Shown: piece by piece, positions 43,527 through 51,527 of the stretch
Layout: every line of letters begins with the position of its first letter
How positions within the stretch are numbered: the stretch's first letter is position 1
Source of the DNA: Ancrocorticia sp052089425
GTDB taxonomy: Bacteria; Actinomycetota; Actinomycetes; Actinomycetales; Actinomycetaceae
Assembly: GCF_052089425.1 (NCBI RefSeq)
Contig: NZ_JBQCZW010000009.1
Location: 5,817-69,816 of the forward strand
Reading direction: 5' to 3'
Length of the DNA stretch: 64,000 nt
Translations under genes and position numbers: made by a program
The notes under the pieces: generated by a model
Seen by the model: the letters and a program-made list of their open reading frames with translations, nothing else
What the model was told of the DNA's origin: nothing
Database searches by the model: none

Positions 43527-44441
43527 ATGATGACGGAGGAAACCAAAACCAACGAGATTTCTTCGTGGACCCATGTGTACTCGGGGAAGGTACGCGATGT
43601 ATACGTCGCCGCCGGAGCATCCAACCACCGGGGCGAAGATTCCTATCTCATGGTTGCGTCGGATCGCATCAGCGCCTTCGATTATGTGCTCCCCACCCAG
43701 ATTCCTGACAAGGGAAAGATCCTCACCCAGCTCTCTGTGTGGTGGTTTGAGCAACTATCGGATTTGGCGTACAACCATCTCATCTCCACCAATGTTCCAG
43801 CAGAAGTTCAAGGGCGTGGGATGATCACGCAGGTCCTCAACATGTTCCCCATTGAGTGTGTGGCGCGCGGCTACCTGACGGGTTCCGGCCTAGTCGAGTA
43901 CAAGGAAACGGGAGCGGTGTGCGGCGTACCTCTTCCTTCTGGCCTTGATGAAGCTTCGCGATTGGATTCGCCCATCTTTACGCCGGCTGCCAAGGCCCAG
44001 CTTGGAGAGCATGATGAGAATGTCTCCTTTGAGGAGATGACCGCCCGCATTGGCGAATCCGATGCCCGCAAACTCCGGCTCCAAACCATCCAGCTGTATA
44101 CCCGTGCCCACGAGATCGCCGCTGAACGTGGCATCATCATCGCGGACACGAAGTTTGAGTTTGGCCGCTCCACTAATACGGGCGAACCGGACATCATTCT
44201 GGCTGATGAGGTGCTCACCCCAGATTCCTCCCGCTTCTGGCAGATGGACAAGTATGAACCCGGCAAGGTTCAGCCCTCGCTGGACAAGCAGTTCGTGCGC
44301 AACTGGCTGATGTCACCAGAATCCGGATGGGACCGCACTTCCGGAGAACTGCCGCCAGAGCTTCCTGAAGAGGTCGTGGCACGCACGCGTGACCGCTACA
44401 TCGAAGCCTATGAGACTCTCACTGGGCGCCACTGGCAGTAG
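43527..44441 (+). CDS. purC: SAICAR synthase
   Basis: A 304-residue enzyme that condenses CAIR with aspartate using ATP. It has the ATP-site start VYSGKVRDVYVAAGA, SDRISAFDYVLPTQIPDKG, the substrate segments VARGYLTGSGLVEY and DTKFEFG, and LADEVLTPDSSRFW. Its length and these inserts mark the longer PurC type of actinobacteria and eukaryote-like forms. Candidate starts are GTG 43521 and ATG 43527 or 43530; only a weak GAAAG ribosome binding site is visible, so the exact start is uncertain. It follows purD by 88 bases, a gap that includes ACGTACGTAC. Confidence 0.95.
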   Translation: MMTEETKTNEISSWTHVYSGKVRDVYVAAGASNHRGEDSYLMVASDRISAFDYVLPTQIPDKGKILTQLSVWWFEQLSDLAYNHLISTNVPAEVQGRGMITQVLNMFPIECVARGYLTGSGLVEYKETGAVCGVPLPSGLDEASRLDSPIFTPAAKAQLGEHDENVSFEEMTARIGESDARKLRLQTIQLYTRAHEIAAERGIIIADTKFEFGRSTNTGEPDIILADEVLTPDSSRFWQMDKYEPGKVQPSLDKQFVRNWLMSPESGWDRTSGELPPELPEEVVARTRDRYIEAYETLTGRHWQ

Positions 44442-44526
44442 GCGTGGCGAACGTGGGCAGTATCGCACGCCCACAACGCGTACAAAGTGGCCTCGGCCCA
44501 CCGAGTTTCATAAACTGGACGAGTTA

Positions 44527-44540
44527 GCGGCATATGCCGC
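44527..44540. promoter_or_regulatory. Perfect palindrome upstream of purS
   Basis: GCGGCATATGCCGC, a 14-base self-complementary sequence 27 bases before the purS start. A second inverted repeat, GTGGGC/GCCCAC, lies at about 44453-44474 after purC and may be a weak terminator. The palindrome could bind a regulator of the purSQL genes; this is a guess from position. Confidence 0.35.
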
Positions 44541-44567
44541 CCAAATAGCGAGATGAGGAGTTCCTGC

Positions 44568-44825
44568 GTGGGGCGCATCATTGTTGAAGTCATGCCAAAA
44601 CCCGAAATCCTAGATCCTCAGGGGAAGGCCGTGCGCGGTGCACTTCCGCGGCAGGGTATCGAAGCTTTCACGGATGTCCGTCAGGGCAAGCGATTCGAAT
44701 TAACTGTGGACGGGCCGGTTACTCCCGAGGCGCTCGCGGATGCTGCGAAGGCGGCCGAATCGGTTCTCTCCAATCCGATTATCGAAGATGTAGTGGCGAT
44801 CTATGACGCGGAGGTTGGCCGGTGA
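44568..44825 (+). CDS. purS: FGAM synthase subunit PurS
   Basis: An 85-residue protein, the small dimeric subunit that bridges PurQ and PurL. The sequence VEVMPKPEILDPQGKAVRGALP with FTDVRQGKRFEL is the PurS signature. The GTG start at 44568 is supported by GAGGAG eight bases upstream. The stop overlaps the purQ start (GTGA), so the three subunits are made together. Confidence 0.95.
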   Translation: MGRIIVEVMPKPEILDPQGKAVRGALPRQGIEAFTDVRQGKRFELTVDGPVTPEALADAAKAAESVLSNPIIEDVVAIYDAEVGR

Positions 44826-45517
44826 AGATCGGTGTTGTGACCTTCCCCGGAACGCTGGATGATGCCGATGCCGCCCGCGCTATCCGCCTAGCAGGAGCCA
44901 CCCCGGTGGCTCTCTGGCATGCCTCCGATGATTTGAAAGGCGTGGACGCCGTGGTGCTCCCCGGCGGATTCTCCTATGGGGACTACCTGAGGTGTGGAGC
45001 AATCGCCGCACTGGCCCCGGTGATGAACTCCGTGGTGACCGCCGCAGCGGCGGGCGTGCCCGTTCTGGGCATCTGCAACGGTTTCCAGGTCCTGTGTGAA
45101 TCACACCTCCTGCCCGGAGCCCTGATCCGCAACTCCCAACAGAGGTTTGTGTGTAGGGATCAGGAACTCGTCGTCGTCAATAATTCCACGGCATGGACGC
45201 GAGATTTCCAAGCGAACGAAACCATCACCATTCCGCTCAAGAACGGGGAAGGAAACTTCCAAGCCACCGAAGAAACCGTGGCCGAACTGGAAGGGGAGGG
45301 CCGCGTGGTATTCAGGTACGCCGGGCTCAACCCGAACGGTTCAATGAACGATATTGCCGGTATCACGAATGCGCGCGGCAACGTGGTGGGCCTCATGCCA
45401 CACCCGGAACATGCCGTGGAATCCGGCTTCGGCGTCCATTCGCCCGCCGGCTCGCGGGCTGGCACCGATGGCCTCCGGTTCTTCACCAGCGCATTGCACG
45501 CAACCCTCGCCGTTTAG
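44822..45517 (+). CDS. purQ: FGAM synthase subunit PurQ (glutaminase)
   Basis: A 231-residue class I glutamine amidotransferase that hydrolyses glutamine and passes ammonia to PurL. The nucleophile Cys is in PVLGICNGFQVL near residue 87, and the His-x-Glu pair in LMPHPEHAVE near 195. VVLPGGFSYGDYLRCGA is the oxyanion-side loop. Its coding sequence includes GAACTCGTCGTCGTCAATAA, which on the other strand matches the dispersed GACGACGAC core; here it encodes ELVVVNN, so this may be coincidence. It overlaps purS and precedes purL by 16 bases. Confidence 0.95.
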   Translation: MKIGVVTFPGTLDDADAARAIRLAGATPVALWHASDDLKGVDAVVLPGGFSYGDYLRCGAIAALAPVMNSVVTAAAAGVPVLGICNGFQVLCESHLLPGALIRNSQQRFVCRDQELVVVNNSTAWTRDFQANETITIPLKNGEGNFQATEETVAELEGEGRVVFRYAGLNPNGSMNDIAGITNARGNVVGLMPHPEHAVESGFGVHSPAGSRAGTDGLRFFTSALHATLAV

Positions 45518-45533
45518 CCGATACGGAGCACTC

Positions 45534-47879
45534 ATGGAACAGTCTTACGATACGATCTCCGATGCCGCAGCAACACCCGATCAGCAGATGCCGTTTGCTG
45601 AACTGGGCCTGAAACCCGAAGAATACGAGCGCATTTGCGCCCTGCTGGACCGCCGCCCCACGAACGCTGAGCTGGCCATGTATTCGGTCATGTGGTCCGA
45701 GCATTGCTCCTACAAGTCCTCCAAAAAGCACCTCAAGGAGCAGTTCGGCGGCAAAACCACGGACGAGATGCGTGAGCACATGCTGGTAGGCATGGGGCAG
45801 AACGCCGGCGTGGTGGATATTGGCGATGGCTGGGCTGTCACCTTCAAGGTGGAATCGCATAACCACCCGAGCTTCGTGGAGCCCTATCAGGGTGCCGCGA
45901 CGGGCGTTGGCGGCATCGTTCGTGACATCATCGCAATGGGTGCACGCCCGGTTGCCGTGATGGATCAGCTGCGTTTCGGCGCGGTGGACAACCCGGATAC
46001 CGCGCGTGTGGTGCACGGCGTGGTGGGCGGCGTTGGCGGCTATGGCAACTGCCTTGGCCTGCCAAACATTGGCGGAGAAGCCGAATTCGATCCGTCCTAT
46101 CAGGGCAACCCCTTGGTGAACGCATTGTGCATCGGCGTGATGCGCCACGAGGATATTCATCTGGCCAACGCTGAAGGCGTGGGCAACCTTGTGGTGTTGT
46201 TCGGCGCGCGCACGGGTGGCGATGGTATTGGTGGCGCCTCGATTCTTGCCTCGGAAACCTTCGAGGAAGGCATGCCCACCAAGCGCCCTTCGGTGCAGGT
46301 GGGCGATCCCTTCATGGAGAAGGTGCTCATCGAGTGTTGCCTAGAGCTGTTCCACGCAGGCGTTGTGGAGGCGATTCAGGACTTGGGTGCTGCAGGCATT
46401 TCGTGTGCTACGAGCGAGCTGGCCGCCAACGGCGGAACGGGCATGCGCGTGGATCTGGAGAATGTGCTGCTCCGCGATCCCACCCTGACCGCTGGTGAAA
46501 TCCTCATGTCCGAATCCCAAGAGCGCATGATGGCCATTGTGACGCCGGCTCAGCGGGACGCCTTCATGGCGATCACCCAGAAGTGGGATGTTGAAACGGC
46601 CGTCATCGGTGAGGTCACGGGCGATGGCCGCCTGATCATTGACCATCACGGCCAGCGGATTGTTGACGTGGATCCGGCCACCGTTGCCGTGGACAGCCCC
46701 GTCTATGACCGCCCGTACGCCCGTCCCGCGTGGCAGGACGATCTGATCGAGAACACCACCGCCAATCTGACCAGCGCGACGTCCGTTGAGGATCTGAGCG
46801 AGTTGATTCGCCGAGTCGCCTTGAGTCCGAATCAGGCCGGGAAGGGGTGGATTACGGATCAGTACGATCGATTCGTGCGTGGTAACACGGCGCTTTCGCA
46901 GCCGGACGACGCCGGAGTGGTCCGAGTGGACGAAGCCACCGGCCGTGGGATCGCACTATCCACCGATGCCAACGGCTGGTACACCAAGCTCAATCCGTAT
47001 GAGGGGGCGCGCCAAGCACTCGCCGAGTCCTACCGCAACGTGTGCACGGTGGGGGCCACTCCTCTTGCCGTCACTGACTGCCTGAACTTCGGCAATCCCG
47101 AGGATCCGGACGCGATGTGGCAGCTGGTGGAGGCTATGACGGGGATGGCAGATGGATGCCAACAGATGGGTATTCCCGTCACTGGCGGCAACGTGTCCTT
47201 GTACAACTCCTCCGGCGTGGTGAAGGGACGGATGGACTCCTCCATCAACCCCACTCCCGTGGTAGGTGTGCTGGGCGTGATGGACGATGTGCGCCAAGCA
47301 GCTCCCTCCGGTTTCCAACGCGAGGATTCCGCGATTGTGTTGCTGGGCAAGACGTACGAGGAACTGGACGGTTCCGCGTGGGCCCGCATCGTCCACGATC
47401 ATCTGGGCGGAGTGCCGCCGCGGGTGGATCTGGACGAAGAGATGGCCCTTGGGCGTGTGCTGCTGGCCCTGCACGGTGCGCAGACTGGTGAACTTGGACG
47501 GGTGATTGAGGCCGCCCACGATCTGTCCACCGGAGGCCTCGCGCAGGCACTGGTGGAGATGGCGGGAAACAATAGCATCGGTGGTGCGATCGATCTGCGG
47601 CCGCTGTGCGACCGTGACGGTATCGATTCCTTCACGGCTCTGTTCTCCGAGTCTCAAGCGCGCGTTCTGCTGGAGGTTCCCGAGCACCTTCTGGACGTTG
47701 TGTATGCGGCAGCTGAAGCCGAAGCGATTCAGGCCGTGCGGATCGGGACCACGGGCGGCGAACTGCTCACCATTAGCCCGGCCGAGCCGGCCGGATGGTC
47801 CGGCAGTGACACGATTTTGTTCGATGTGGCCGAGTTTGCCACTCAGTCCGATCAGGTGCTGCGGTCGATCTTCGATTAA
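45534..47879 (+). CDS. purL: FGAM synthase subunit PurL
   Basis: A 781-residue ATP-dependent subunit that turns FGAR and ammonia into FGAM. It is the small PurL form that needs separate PurS and PurQ, both encoded upstream. Motifs: MWSEHCSYKSSKKHLK (substrate and catalytic His), FKVESHNHPSFVEPYQGAATGVGGIVRDI, IQDLGAAGISCATSELAA, and in the second half CLNFGNPEDPDAMWQL, PVTGGNVSLYN and AAHDLSTGGLAQAL. GGAGCACTC precedes ATG 45534; the frame is open further upstream within purQ, but the family starts here. A perfect hairpin follows. Confidence 0.96.
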   Translation: MEQSYDTISDAAATPDQQMPFAELGLKPEEYERICALLDRRPTNAELAMYSVMWSEHCSYKSSKKHLKEQFGGKTTDEMREHMLVGMGQNAGVVDIGDGWAVTFKVESHNHPSFVEPYQGAATGVGGIVRDIIAMGARPVAVMDQLRFGAVDNPDTARVVHGVVGGVGGYGNCLGLPNIGGEAEFDPSYQGNPLVNALCIGVMRHEDIHLANAEGVGNLVVLFGARTGGDGIGGASILASETFEEGMPTKRPSVQVGDPFMEKVLIECCLELFHAGVVEAIQDLGAAGISCATSELAANGGTGMRVDLENVLLRDPTLTAGEILMSESQERMMAIVTPAQRDAFMAITQKWDVETAVIGEVTGDGRLIIDHHGQRIVDVDPATVAVDSPVYDRPYARPAWQDDLIENTTANLTSATSVEDLSELIRRVALSPNQAGKGWITDQYDRFVRGNTALSQPDDAGVVRVDEATGRGIALSTDANGWYTKLNPYEGARQALAESYRNVCTVGATPLAVTDCLNFGNPEDPDAMWQLVEAMTGMADGCQQMGIPVTGGNVSLYNSSGVVKGRMDSSINPTPVVGVLGVMDDVRQAAPSGFQREDSAIVLLGKTYEELDGSAWARIVHDHLGGVPPRVDLDEEMALGRVLLALHGAQTGELGRVIEAAHDLSTGGLAQALVEMAGNNSIGGAIDLRPLCDRDGIDSFTALFSESQARVLLEVPEHLLDVVYAAAEAEAIQAVRIGTTGGELLTISPAEPAGWSGSDTILFDVAEFATQSDQVLRSIFD

Positions 47880-47970
47880 CGTTCTCTGCCAGGAAGTTGC
47901 CGATTGACGAATAGTTCGTCGCGAAGCTTTCCAGTCCATGTTTCTGACGGTCTGTGCGAGGTAGGTAAAT

Positions 47971-48020
47971 GGCGAGGCGAAAGGGAAGATCGAAATCTCG
48001 ACCTTCCCTTTCGCCTCGCC
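47971..48020. terminator. Bidirectional terminator after purL
   Basis: An 18-base perfect stem, GGCGAGGCGAAAGGGAAG with CTTCCCTTTCGCCTCGCC, and a 14-base loop. It lies between convergent genes; on the minus strand it follows the small membrane ORF. Confidence 0.8.
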
Positions 48021-48062
48021 ACAATTCTGTAATAGATCAATGTGCCTCGGCACAAGTCTTGT

Positions 48063-48176
48063 TCATTGGTCGTTTTTTGTTTTGGATGGTCGTTTCCGCA
48101 ACCAGTAGCTAACTCCGATGATGAGTCCTACAACGATGAGTACAACGATCACTCCTGCGATTGTTCCTCCGGTCAT
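48063..48176 (-). CDS. Small single-helix membrane protein, 37 residues
   Basis: A frame starting MTGGTIAGVIVVLIVVGLII, one strong membrane helix followed by a basic tail (SYWLRKRPSKTKNDQ). An in-frame ATG 72 bases upstream overlaps the secreted-protein gene. It begins 11 bases after that gene's stop and ends shortly before the hairpin, as expected for a second operon member. A partner or immunity-like role for the secreted protein is possible but unproven. Confidence 0.45.
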   Translation of the reverse strand: MTGGTIAGVIVVLIVVGLIIGVSYWLRKRPSKTKNDQ

Positions 48177-48187
48177 ATTTGTCCAAT

Positions 48188-48915
48188 CTAGTTGTGTGTT
48201 GTCCAAGCCTTGGAGCCCGTAACATTGGCCTGCATCCAAGCCGTCCATCCAGCCGGGAATCCTTCAAATGCAACCGAGAAATCTGCTGAGTACCGGACTT
48301 GGCTCTGAGACATTTTACTGAACCTATGGTTGGAAAGTGCCCCGCCAACGATGTGATTGAATTGGTTGTAGTACCGAGTGATCACGCCGTGAGCACCTTT
48401 GTACGCGGTGTAGTCAAAATTGAATCCCATACGCACTAACCCAAAATTGACGTCAGCCTTACATCCAACGTACTTGATTTGGTAGTTGTTGCTTCCGCTT
48501 CCTTGTTTGCAATTCGTGACGCTTTGCGGGGAAACTGCGTCGGTTTTCTGTATTGGAACTGATGTACTCGACACCGCAATAGATCCGTCTGGGTAGGTTT
48601 CAACCACGACGTTCTTAGAATCGACGGTGAGTTCTTCCGTCGTTGCTGGTGAAGTTTCGGGATCGAGAGAGTCCCATACCTTCCCTTGCTCGAGCTTGGA
48701 GAGAAGGTCTGCCTGCGTCGTCTTTGGGACCTCATAGTCTGACCAGAAATCTTCTAATTCTTGAACCTCGCCCGCTGAAAGTGAGTTGACTTGTGTTGGT
48801 TGAGTTTCGTCTTGGGGTTGGATGTCCGCTACTGCGACGCTACTTCCCAACAGTGTCGATCCGAGAAGTGCAAGTGTGGCCACAAGCGCGGACCCAGTTT
48901 TTTTTGGTTTTCATC
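48188..48915 (-). pseudogene. Secreted protein out of frame at an A8 tract
   Basis: A good ribosome binding site (AGGAGAAAGCG) and ATG at 48915 open a frame reading MKTKK and then, past eight A residues (48899-48906), go out of frame. With seven A the frame reads on as MKTKKTGSALVATLALLGS, then TLLGSSVAVAD, a textbook signal peptide joined to the 231-codon frame that ends at 48188. The mature part has a charged linker, then CKQGSGSNNYQIKYVGCKAD and GFNFDYTAYKGAHGVITRYY, ending QANVTGSKAWTTHN, which resembles uncharacterised actinobacterial secreted proteins. As written only a GTG-started form lacking the n-region could be made. The A8 tract could switch by slippage, or be a sequencing miscount. 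Confidence 0.7.
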
Positions 48916-49184
48916 GCTTTCTCCTAAATTCAGGATAATGTGACGTGGGTCTATTTTTTCGCACTTCGATAGAAAAACATAGGAAGAAGGTCCCGTCTGT
49001 TGGGGCGTCGCCAAATCTGATGCACTCTGGACCAGCTCACTTGGGGATCCTCGACGCGCCAACTAAAAGGGGGAGAGTGTTTCCTCATTTGGACAGGGAT
49101 TCATTCATGCTCAATACTGAGGTAGAAACGTACCCGTAACATGGAGGCGCAGTGACCTCCACGTGGTAACAGAGGGAGTCACCC

Positions 49185-50525
49185 ATGGATCGCCGCCTTG
49201 AGCGAGTTTACGAGACAGTAGTTGCACGCAACCCAGTGGAGCCAGAGTTTCACCAAGCCGTTCATGAAGTGATCGAATCGTTGGGTGAGGTGGGAGCTTC
49301 GCGCCCAGAATACGTTGATTACGCGGTTCTTGAGCGACTCGTCGAACCGGAACGTCAGATCATGTTCCGTGTGCCGTGGGTTGACGATCAGGGGAAGGTT
49401 CGCGTGAACCGCGGCTTCCGCGTGGAGTTCAGCTCCGCACTTGGCCCGTACAAGGGTGGCCTTCGTTTCCACCCATCCGTCAATCTTGGCATCATCAAGT
49501 TCCTCGGTTTTGAGCAGGTATTCAAGAACGCTCTGACGGGACAGCAAATCGGCGGCGGCAAGGGTGGCGCGGATTTTGATCCTCACGGCAAGTCGGATGG
49601 CGAAGTCATGCGCTTCTGCCAGTCTTTCATGACGGAGTTGCATCGCCACATCGGCCCGAACACGGATGTTCCGGCGGGAGATATTGGCGTGGGTGGCCGC
49701 GAGATCGGCTACCTGTTTGGCCAGTACAAGCGCCTCGTTAACCGTTTTGATGCGGGCGTCCTGACCGGCAAGGCACTGGGCTGGGGCGGCTCGCTCGCCC
49801 GTACCGAAGCTACCGGCTACGGCACTGTGCGTTTTGCTCAGTCCATGCTTGAGGCGAAGGGCGAATCTCTTGAGGGCAAGTCCGTTCTCGTGTCTGGATC
49901 GGGAAATGTGGCGATCTACGCGATCGAACGCGCTCAGGCTTTCGGTGCCAAGGTAGTCTCAATCTCTGATTCGGCCGGTGCCGTGTACGATCCTGAGGGA
50001 ATCGATCTTGATCTACTCAAGGATGTGAAGGAAGTGCGCCGCGGGCGCGTTTCCGATTACGTCGCGCGCCGTCCAGGCGCCAGCTTCCGTTCAGGCAAGA
50101 AGGTGTGGGCCATCGAGGAAGGCCAGATCGCCCTTCCTTGTGCCACCCAGAACGAGATCACGAGCCACGATGCCCGTAAGCTCGCCAATCACGGCGTCCA
50201 GCTTGTGGCTGAGGGTGCCAACATGCCCTCCACCCCAGAAGCGATCGACATCTACAAGGAAGCCGGGATCCTCTACGCCCCCGGAAAGGCGTCCAACGCC
50301 GGCGGCGTGGCAACATCCGCCTTGGAGATGCAGCAGAACAGCATTCGCCAGCAGTGGGACTTTGATAAGGCCGCTGGAAGGCTCGATGAAATCATGATCA
50401 ACATTCATGACACCTGCCTCGAAGCGGCGGAGGAAATGGGGCACCCTGGCGATTACGTGCTGGGAGCCAACGTGGCAGGCTTCCGCTTGGTGGCCGATGC
50501 GATGGTGGATCAGGGGATCTGTTAA
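49185..50525 (+). CDS. gdhA: Glutamate dehydrogenase (NADP-type)
   Basis: A 446-residue hexameric-type GDH that forms glutamate from 2-oxoglutarate and ammonia. KGGLRFHPSVNLGIIKFLGFEQ and GGGKGGADFDPHGKSDGEVMRF hold the catalytic Lys and Asp, PAGDIGVGGREIGYLFGQYKR is typical, and VLVSGSGNVAIYAIERA is the dinucleotide loop. The length and the PHGKSD sequence match NADP-dependent anabolic enzymes. AGAGGGAG precedes ATG 49185. The 269-base gap upstream shows no other gene. Glutamate made here feeds glutamine use by PurF and PurQ. Confidence 0.96.
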   Translation: MDRRLERVYETVVARNPVEPEFHQAVHEVIESLGEVGASRPEYVDYAVLERLVEPERQIMFRVPWVDDQGKVRVNRGFRVEFSSALGPYKGGLRFHPSVNLGIIKFLGFEQVFKNALTGQQIGGGKGGADFDPHGKSDGEVMRFCQSFMTELHRHIGPNTDVPAGDIGVGGREIGYLFGQYKRLVNRFDAGVLTGKALGWGGSLARTEATGYGTVRFAQSMLEAKGESLEGKSVLVSGSGNVAIYAIERAQAFGAKVVSISDSAGAVYDPEGIDLDLLKDVKEVRRGRVSDYVARRPGASFRSGKKVWAIEEGQIALPCATQNEITSHDARKLANHGVQLVAEGANMPSTPEAIDIYKEAGILYAPGKASNAGGVATSALEMQQNSIRQQWDFDKAAGRLDEIMINIHDTCLEAAEEMGHPGDYVLGANVAGFRLVADAMVDQGIC

Positions 50526-50632
50526 CAACTCTTCGCGTCCTAAGTGCGAACTCCGTCCGACGGGCGATCAGCTGCTGTTAGAGGTTGAGTGGGGCTGGCC
50601 AGATGAACTGGCACGCATCCACTGCTTACCTT

Positions 50633-50664
50633 ACATGCTTACTTAAAGTATTATATAAGCATGT
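50633..50664 (+). promoter_or_regulatory. Inverted-repeat operator of the AbiEi-like gene
   Basis: ACATGCTTA (50633-50641) and TAAGCATGT (50656-50664) are perfect 9-base arms around an A/T-rich centre containing TATTAT and TATAAG, which look like the -10 box. AbiEi antitoxins repress their own operons from inverted repeats in this position. It ends six bases before the AGGAGG ribosome binding site. Confidence 0.65.
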
Positions 50665-50683
50665 TTGTTAGGAGGTGGTTGTG

Positions 50684-51277
50684 GTGAGTGTTGCTGAGAA
50701 GTTATTCGAGCTTTCTGCAAGTGGTGGCGGAGTGCTACGCACTGCTTCCGCCGAGGCTAACGGTGTGAGTCGTCCTAGTTTCATGGAATTCGTGCATGCC
50801 AACAGGCTCGAACGAATCTCTCCTGGAGTGTATGCCGCCCCGGATACGTGGGTCGATGAGATGTACGTGTTATCTCTGCGTTCCGATAGGGCCGTCTTTT
50901 CCCACGAGTCTGCTTTGTTGCTACACGGTCTGGTGGAGCGTGAGCCGGAAGCCCTGACAGTAACACTTCCTTCGGGTTACAACGCCTCACTTCTACGTCG
51001 TGATGGAGTGCGCACCTTCTTCATCAAGCCAGAACTATTATCTCTGGGTTGCATCGAAGTACTCACTCCTGACGGAAACACGGTAGCCTCATACGACCTT
51101 GAGCGAACTATCTGCGACCTTGAACGCAGCCGCTCCCGCATCGACCAGCAGACTTTCACGGCAGCGTTGAAGGGGTATGTGCGCCGCTCGGATAAACGTT
51201 TGGATGTTCTAGCTCGCTACGCGAGTCAACTGGGTGTAGAGCGCCGATTGCGCGAATACATGAAGGTCTTGTTATGA
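50684..51277 (+). CDS. abiEi: AbiEi-like antitoxin/autoregulator, orphan
   Basis: A protein of about 197 residues. The N-terminal winged helix (VLRTASAEANGVSRPSFMEFVHANRLERISPGVY) and the segment LRSDRAVFSHESALLLHGLVEREP followed by LTVTLPSGYN are those of type IV AbiEi antitoxins. TYDLERTICDL-like wording appears as ASYDLERTICDLERSR. AbiEi represses the operon and counteracts the nucleotidyltransferase toxin AbiEii. GTG codons at 50675, 50681 and 50684 are all possible starts; AGGAGG at 50670-50675 favours the last. The stop overlaps an ATG (ATGA), the usual AbiEi/AbiEii junction, but the next frame ends after 14 codons. The toxin gene is therefore missing. Confidence 0.8.
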   Translation: MSVAEKLFELSASGGGVLRTASAEANGVSRPSFMEFVHANRLERISPGVYAAPDTWVDEMYVLSLRSDRAVFSHESALLLHGLVEREPEALTVTLPSGYNASLLRRDGVRTFFIKPELLSLGCIEVLTPDGNTVASYDLERTICDLERSRSRIDQQTFTAALKGYVRRSDKRLDVLARYASQLGVERRLREYMKVLL

Positions 51278-51318
51278 GGATGGCCAACCCAAATTATTGT
51301 ATCTATCAAGTGCCTTAA
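51274..51318 (+). pseudogene. Truncated AbiEii toxin start
   Basis: The ATG overlapping the abiEi stop opens a frame MRMANPNYCIYQVP and then TAA. Its position is that of the AbiEii toxin gene, but only 14 codons remain and the following 200 bases do not look coding. GTATCT (51299-51304) and AGATAC (51319-51324) flank the end as a short inverted repeat, perhaps a deletion scar. Identity rests on position alone. Confidence 0.4.
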
Positions 51319-51527
51319 AGATACCTGAGCTACGGTGCCAGGTTGTTTTGAGGTTCTAGTTTTCGTCTGCTCAGAACATTGAAATAACGCGGAAACAAGG
51401 GACGTTTATTTGTGGGACGCCAAGTGTTAGCGCGATGTTATGCTCCCACATAGCAAATCGTTATGGCGCAATTCACTGGCAAGGGTTAACCTTAGGTGGT
51501 CCGTATTGTTTCACGTGAAGGAACCAT

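Noticed and set aside
45165..45185. GTCGTCGTCAATAATT in purQ as a copy of the dispersed element
   Set aside because: It matches the core but encodes ordinary PurQ sequence and has no flanking parts; chance or codon use is enough.
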